Part shown: in pieces, positions 60,301 to 64,000 of the stretch | Layout of the letters: each line of letters begins with the position of its first letter | How positions within the stretch are numbered: the first letter of the stretch is position 1 | Source of the DNA: Onthophagus taurus | Taxonomy: Eukaryota; Arthropoda; Insecta; Coleoptera; Scarabaeidae | NCBI RefSeq assembly: GCF_036711975.1 | Contig: NC_091966.1 | Span: forward strand, 39,439,501 to 39,503,500 | Length of the DNA: 64,000 nt | Reading direction: 5' to 3' | Position numbers and translations under genes: made by a program | The notes under the pieces: model-generated | Told to the model about the DNA's origin: nothing | Database searches by the model: none | The model's input: the letters and a program-made list of their open reading frames with translations, nothing else

Positions 60301-62232
60301 TTAACAATGTATTAACCCCATTTCTCTAATTTCAAAAATAAACGAAATACGAGCATTTTTTGAAATCGCTAAAATTTGACTTTTTGGCTATAACTTAAAA
60401 ACAAAAGAAGATAGAGGTTTGGTCTTTGCGGGGTTGGATTATTCTCGGAAAAAGAGACCGGGACATGGCACCTACTTTTTTCGTATTTCTTACAGTTTCT
60501 GAGATAGCCTGTAATAACGCCCAAATTTGCCCACGCTGTACACAAAGTTGCGGAAAAGATTGGAGTAAGCCGTTTTTTCTGAACCAAAAACAAACCAAAA
60601 TCGCACAACTATGGTCAAAAAACTTGATGAAGTTGATAAGTATGCCAAGAACTCCATGAATTCTTTTTCCACAATGAAGTAGTAATTGAAAAACTTTTAA
60701 AAGAAGTTAATGATGAGACTTGTTGCCAAATTTTAAACGTACCACATTTTACAATGTTTTGAAAAGTTTAAATTTTAAATGGCAAAAGCGAGGACGGAAT
60801 AGCTTGATGGAAAGGGAAGAAATTATGATGTGAAGAGATTACCTCACTCAAATTAAAGCGTATAAGCAAGAAAATAGAAACCTATACTACCTTGATTAAA
60901 CAGGGTTTAATGCAGGGCACACAACCCCTTATGTATGGGTTGACAAAACCGTGACTTCGTCCAGACAAGCCTTTTTTTTAAGTATGTATAAATGTGATTT
61001 TTACAGCATATTGTTTGCCATATTGGTAATGAAAAACGATTAAAAGGTGCTTTGAATAAAAAAACAGGCGATTATCACGACGAAACGAATGGGTAGTCAT
61101 TTGAAAAGTGGTTTGCAAATATTTTATTCCGTTTAGATGCAAACTCCGTTATACTCCTTGATAATGTACCATACCACTCTTGGCGAATTGAAAAAATACC
61201 AAAAGAGTGGTTCGAAAAATGGGGATGTTCAAACCTAGTTGCGCTCTAAAAACATTCAATTTCATGACTCTTTGCTTAAGTTTCAACTTTTGGCAATAGT
61301 TAGCGCATAAAGCAAAATACCAAAAGTATATTGTTGATGAAATGGCCGCGAGTCAAAATAAAACGTATTACGTTTTAATTTACAAATTTAAAAAACCTTT
61401 CTAATGAAGCCTTGCAAAATATAACTGCTGAAAAATGGAGAAAAGGTGTTCAGCATGTAATCAAAAAAGTCGAAGTTAAAATGTGGGAGTTGAACAACTT
61501 AATTGAGGTTCAAGGCTGATGATGGCAGATAATCATGATACTGATGTTGATGAAGAATCAAGTTCATCATAATGAGTTTTAAACAATATACATTTTTTAA
61601 ATAATAATGTTTTTAAATATTGTAAAAACTATAAGAAAATTTAAAAATCAAAATAGTTTGTTAAATATTGATCAATATATTTAGCTTTTAATACGACCCT
61701 GTTCAATGTTTTTGTATTATCACATGATCAGCATGTGCACAGTGCATGATTGTGTTTATATTCAGTTCATCTTGGATTTGACTTGACTTTAGCTCTAGTG
61801 TTAGTTCTAATTATAGTGCAATAAAAATAATAGCTAACTAGCACTACCTAACACTGTCACTAGAACTAACATTACACTTTTCTTTCAATAAAAATATACC
61901 ACAATCTAACATTAAATAGCATTTAAAACTAGAACTAACATTAGACATAGAACAAAGGTTCTTACTTCTAAGTAAACCTAAAAGGAGACTTACACAACGT
62001 AAGAATATCTCTGATTTTAATTTCCCCTCAATTAAAAATTCAACAACTTTTAATGCGTACGTTTCACACTCCTTTTTACGCTGGGCTGTAGCTAAAAGTT
62101 GTTGCTGGCTAAAACAACGATTTTAATAAAAATTAACAAGAAGTATTTAACCAACTTTATTTTCGCAGTTGCTTCTTTCTTATCTTCGGCGTTTTTCGAT
62201 ATGCGTATGTAATCCTCAATGGAATCCTCCAT
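51325..62232 (-). CDS. RPAP2: RPAP2/Rtr1 RNA polymerase II CTD Ser5 phosphatase and import factor
   Basis: Six exons in phase: 62232-62156, 62108-61994, 53107-52818, 52761-51754, 51707-51558 and 51499-51325, giving 604 residues (human 612). Family role: RPAP2/Rtr1 removes Ser5 phosphate from the Pol II C-terminal domain and helps bring Pol II into the nucleus. Support: N-terminal helix RKKECETYALKVVEFLIEG; the zinc domain INPEYYQDVVEERSLAKLCG (residues 68-87) with CGYSLC (Cys86, Cys91) and CSNYC (Cys122, Cys126); an acidic and Lys-rich middle; and the conserved C-terminal part NALRQRVFF, DLVRTFKLQAHNIVFKPTQW. Exon 3 begins with TTG after ttattag, so it is internal and does not start the protein. 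Exon 2 ends TGT|GTAAGT in phase 0, matching exon 3. Intron 2 (61993-53108, 8886 bp) is packed with repeats; other introns are about 47-60 bp. Divergent from SWT1, 516 bp between start codons. Confidence 0.95.
53385..58915. repeat. Large tandem array of hairpin-forming monomers in RPAP2 intron 2
   Basis: About 45 units of 115-127 bp. Each unit is itself an inverted repeat: an arm 'ctagacctagaactagaa' plus 'ttcgggtttagccg', a loop of about 14 bases (cacgtctctcaaga), then 'cggctaaacccgaa' plus 'ttctagttctaggtc'. Stem length is about 45-55 bp with few mismatches. Variants with 'aacattcggg', 'aacataaggg' and 'aatattcggg' alternate, and multi-unit blocks recur (for example 55080-55620 and 57350-57800), showing higher-order repeats. 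The 125-codon frame at 58409-58786 is a by-product. The array would be transcribed with RPAP2. Confidence 0.95.
58920..61570 (+). pseudogene. Decayed DDE transposase gene, split by a TIR element
   Basis: Plus-strand pieces in order: an ATG near 59109; MKQLILNVFKNET near 59190; after the inserted element, VAEKIG at about 60550; LMEREEIM and YLTQIKAYKQENRN near 60810-60880; YLD-stop-T near 60893 where the family has YLDET (first catalytic Asp); YVWVDKTV; NSVILLDNVPYHS near 61150 (second Asp); AEKWRKGVQHVIKKVE near 61430; and an acidic tail ending SSSS-stop at about 61570. This matches the Tc1/IS630-like 'DDE superfamily endonuclease' group. At least eight stops and several frameshifts mean it is dead. 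It lies antisense to RPAP2 in intron 2. Confidence 0.8.
59264..60538. mobile_element. TIR element (CAGGGTGGGCAAATTTG), 1275 bp
   Basis: The ends 'cagggtgggcaaatttggg' and 'cccaaatttgcccacgctg' are inverted repeats next to TA (59262-59263 and 60539-60540). The inverted similarity extends about 430 bp inward on each side, including 'ggtgccatgtcc.ggtctctt' and 'ttgtatttaaaaaa'. The DNA on each side joins in frame as one transposase remnant if the element and one TA are ignored, so the insertion site is certain. It has no transposase of its own. Related in its ends to the elements at 7314 and 28853. Confidence 0.9.
61785..61955. repeat. Dispersed hairpin-satellite monomer pieces and array-flank duplicate
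   Basis: Contains 'agctctagtgttagttctaa' and 'aaaactagaactaacattag'. The part at 61876-61945 (tttctttcaataaaaatata, then caatctaacattaaa) is a close copy of 53334-53400 at the other edge of the array, in the same orientation. Confidence 0.75.
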
Positions 62233-62748
62233 TATGTTATCACAATTCTTGTATTATTAAGATTAGGGGTTGAGAAATTCGAGTCCAATAAACAAAGAAC
62301 TAAACCGCCGATTTTTTGTCGCACATGTTTTCACCGACTATTTAAAACCCCAAATTTCGCTGATTTCAAAACAACAACAATCTATTTGTTCCCGTTATCT
62401 TTCAATAACAAGATTCCATAAGTTTTGCGAAATTTGGATTCTGACATTTCCAATTGACATTGACAAGTAACAGTTAATTTCCTTAATCAGCTGACTAAAA
62501 AGTACCAACTCAAAAATTTAATTAAAAAAATCTCTTTAATTAACTCTTTAATTATATATATAGTTTATTTAAAACGAAAAATTAATTAATTTATTCTTCG
62601 AAACATCAATTTCGTTATGTATTAATTATTTTGTAGTTTTAGGTTTAATTCGCGATCAACTTCACATTTGTTTAAGGTAGCACAAAAAACTAACCTCAAA
62701 AAAAAATCATGATATTTTCACCTTTCGATAAATCGCATAAAATTCGCA
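62233..62748. promoter_or_regulatory. Divergent promoter region RPAP2 / SWT1
   Basis: 516 bp lie between the start codons of RPAP2 (minus) and SWT1 (plus). The sequence is unique and AT-rich, with 'aatcagctgac' at 62487 (also seen between the other head-to-head pair near 46837). No TATA box can be placed with confidence. The plus-strand frame at 62270-62470 has no family resemblance and is probably spurious. Confidence 0.45.
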
Positions 62749-64000
62749 ATGGATAGAAGAATTTTGAAACCAACTAGACGTAATCGCGATAAAAAACGGA
62801 ATTCGGAACGTAAAGCGGAAGATAACGTTTCCACTTCAACACCTCGTGGATCCGGTGTAAAAAGAAAATGCGAAGATTACAACGAAACACCGATAAAACG
62901 AAGCAAAGGTAGCGAAAATTTACTGCAACCGTATTCGGCTAACGACCGCTTGAAACGATACCGACAGGCTTTGAATGAAAAGAAAGACCAAATTGTTAAA
63001 GTCCATAAAGTGTTTGATAATTCCTCCCAAGGGAGGAGTCAAAATGTAGGTAGGAGTAATATTAATAGCCCCCCAAAGATTACCATTAATGATAGACTAA
63101 AGAAAGTTCGTGAAAGTATAAGGGAAACAAGAGTTGACAATATTTGTAAAGTCAAGGAAGAAAAGAAATTTGTGGATGCTTCGATACTCACAAGTGAATC
63201 TTTGATGCAAATACCTGATGATAAAAGTATTAAGAATAAGGAGCTTTCTTACAATAAAAGCTTTTTGCATCATAGTGAAATGGATCTAATGGAAGATATG
63301 GATTGGAGTCCAATAGATGAAGAACAATTAGAAGCAGACATAAAAAAACTTCGAGAAACAATTCATTCAAAACCAAATCCAAAGTTTTTACACCTATTAA
63401 ACGAAAATCCAAGTTCCCCCAACCCAATACAAAACATTTTATATATCATAGTTGACACAAACATATTTATTTCACATTTAAATTTAATTAAAGACATTTG
63501 CAAAGCAAAGAATGACAATAAACTGGTTGTTTATGTGCCTTGGATGGTTTTTCAAGAATTAGATTACTTTAAAGATGGAAGAGGAGGTGGTAAAATAACT
63601 CAAACAGCAGCCAAAAAAGCTGTAACATTTATCAATGAGATGTTAATGCGAAAAGATGGAACTTTAAAAGGACAAACAGTTCACGAAGCTTTATCCCATG
63701 ATTTTTCAAATTCAAACGCCGATGATAACATTTTATTTTGTTGCTTAAAATTGCAACAAATCCAACCAAAAATCGTTTTGTTATCGAACGATAAAAATTT
63801 ACGAAGCAAACTTTTAATACATTCAATTGAAGCATGTTCTACGGAAACAATCATGAGTCATTTAAAAAGTGACGTGTTTAATTTAAATAATCAGGGGTTC
63901 ATCCAAACAAATGAGCCACCAATTACAAGAATAACGACCGTTTTTACAAACGCATGCACTGAAATAATTAAGAAAGAATTAGAGAAAGCTTATGGAAATA
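62749..64000 (+). CDS. SWT1: SWT1-type PIN-domain RNA endonuclease, N-terminal part
   Basis: One uninterrupted frame of 417 codons from ATG 62749 to the window edge, where it runs off. The first 200 residues are basic and low in structure (MDRRILKPTRRNRDKK), fitting a nuclear protein; an acidic MDWSPIDEEQLEADI segment precedes the nuclease domain. The PIN domain starts IIVDTNIFISHL (Asp236), continues VPWMVFQELDYFKDG (Glu270), SNADDNILFC (Asp325/326) and VLLSNDKNLRSK (Asp348): all four acidic positions of an active PIN nuclease are present. Yeast Swt1 cleaves unspliced or defective mRNPs at the nuclear pore. The C-terminal domain of SWT1 proteins should lie beyond the window. It faces away from RPAP2, another nuclear Pol II/RNA factor. 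Confidence 0.93.
   Translation, partial: MDRRILKPTRRNRDKKRNSERKAEDNVSTSTPRGSGVKRKCEDYNETPIKRSKGSENLLQPYSANDRLKRYRQALNEKKDQIVKVHKVFDNSSQGRSQNVGRSNINSPPKITINDRLKKVRESIRETRVDNICKVKEEKKFVDASILTSESLMQIPDDKSIKNKELSYNKSFLHHSEMDLMEDMDWSPIDEEQLEADIKKLRETIHSKPNPKFLHLLNENPSSPNPIQNILYIIVDTNIFISHLNLIKDICKAKNDNKLVVYVPWMVFQELDYFKDGRGGGKITQTAAKKAVTFINEMLMRKDGTLKGQTVHEALSHDFSNSNADDNILFCCLKLQQIQPKIVLLSNDKNLRSKLLIHSIEACSTETIMSHLKSDVFNLNNQGFIQTNEPPITRITTVFTNACTEIIKKELEKAYGN

Overview
The window is AT-rich nuclear DNA from an insect. Short GT-AG introns, insect-type LINEs (Jockey-like, R1-like), a BEL/Pao retrotransposon, Tc1/mariner-, hAT- and MITE-type elements, and orthologues of conserved animal genes support this. 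A beetle is my best guess, but nothing in the sequence settles the order. Most open frames are short and are shadows of repeats. The real host genes are spliced, so I rebuilt them exon by exon from splice signals, reading phase and family motifs.

Host genes: (1) a TP53INP/DOR-type autophagy and transcription cofactor on the minus strand (coding 11120 to 3473), whose 51-codon last exon lies 6.8 kb from the main exon; candidate untranslated 5' exons lie far upstream at about 24.4, 30.0 and 35.8 kb. (2) An ADCK1-type mitochondrial atypical kinase on the plus strand (46946-48597, four exons), head-to-head with (3) an unrecognised small minus-strand gene (46767 to about 46164). (4) RPAP2, the RNA polymerase II CTD phosphatase/import factor, on the minus strand (62232 to 51325, six exons, 604 codons). 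Its first two exons are separated from the rest by an 8.9 kb intron. (5) The 5' part of SWT1, a PIN-domain nuclear RNA endonuclease, on the plus strand (62749 to the window end), head-to-head with RPAP2.

The rest is layered repeats. 0-10 kb: short inverted and direct modules, the AT-rich DOR 3' region, a 715-bp tandem triplication, a Tc1 remnant, a 1.44-kb TIR element, and transposase and LINE scraps. 12-28 kb: LINE scraps, a TIR element that has captured reverse transcriptase sequence, two arrays of a ~183-bp satellite (one inside a TIR element), and a hAT-type element with an exact 8-bp target duplication that holds a diverged inverted copy of the same satellite. 28-38 kb: foldback MITEs, Jockey-like and R1-like LINE remains, a minisatellite, and possible untranslated exons. 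38-46 kb: a ~165-173-bp satellite split by a young, internally deleted BEL/Pao element with matching LTRs. 49-51 kb: a 190-bp satellite beside a decayed hAT-like transposase. 53-62 kb: the large RPAP2 intron, with a ~5.5-kb array of about 45 hairpin-forming monomers and a decayed DDE transposase split by a 1.28-kb TIR element.

The strongest candidate for something undescribed is the hairpin-monomer array inside the RPAP2 intron. It would be transcribed with the pre-mRNA and resembles in design the tandem hairpin-RNA loci that feed endogenous siRNA pathways. Single copies of the same monomer are scattered through the window. A second theme is satellite arrays carried inside unrelated non-autonomous DNA transposons.
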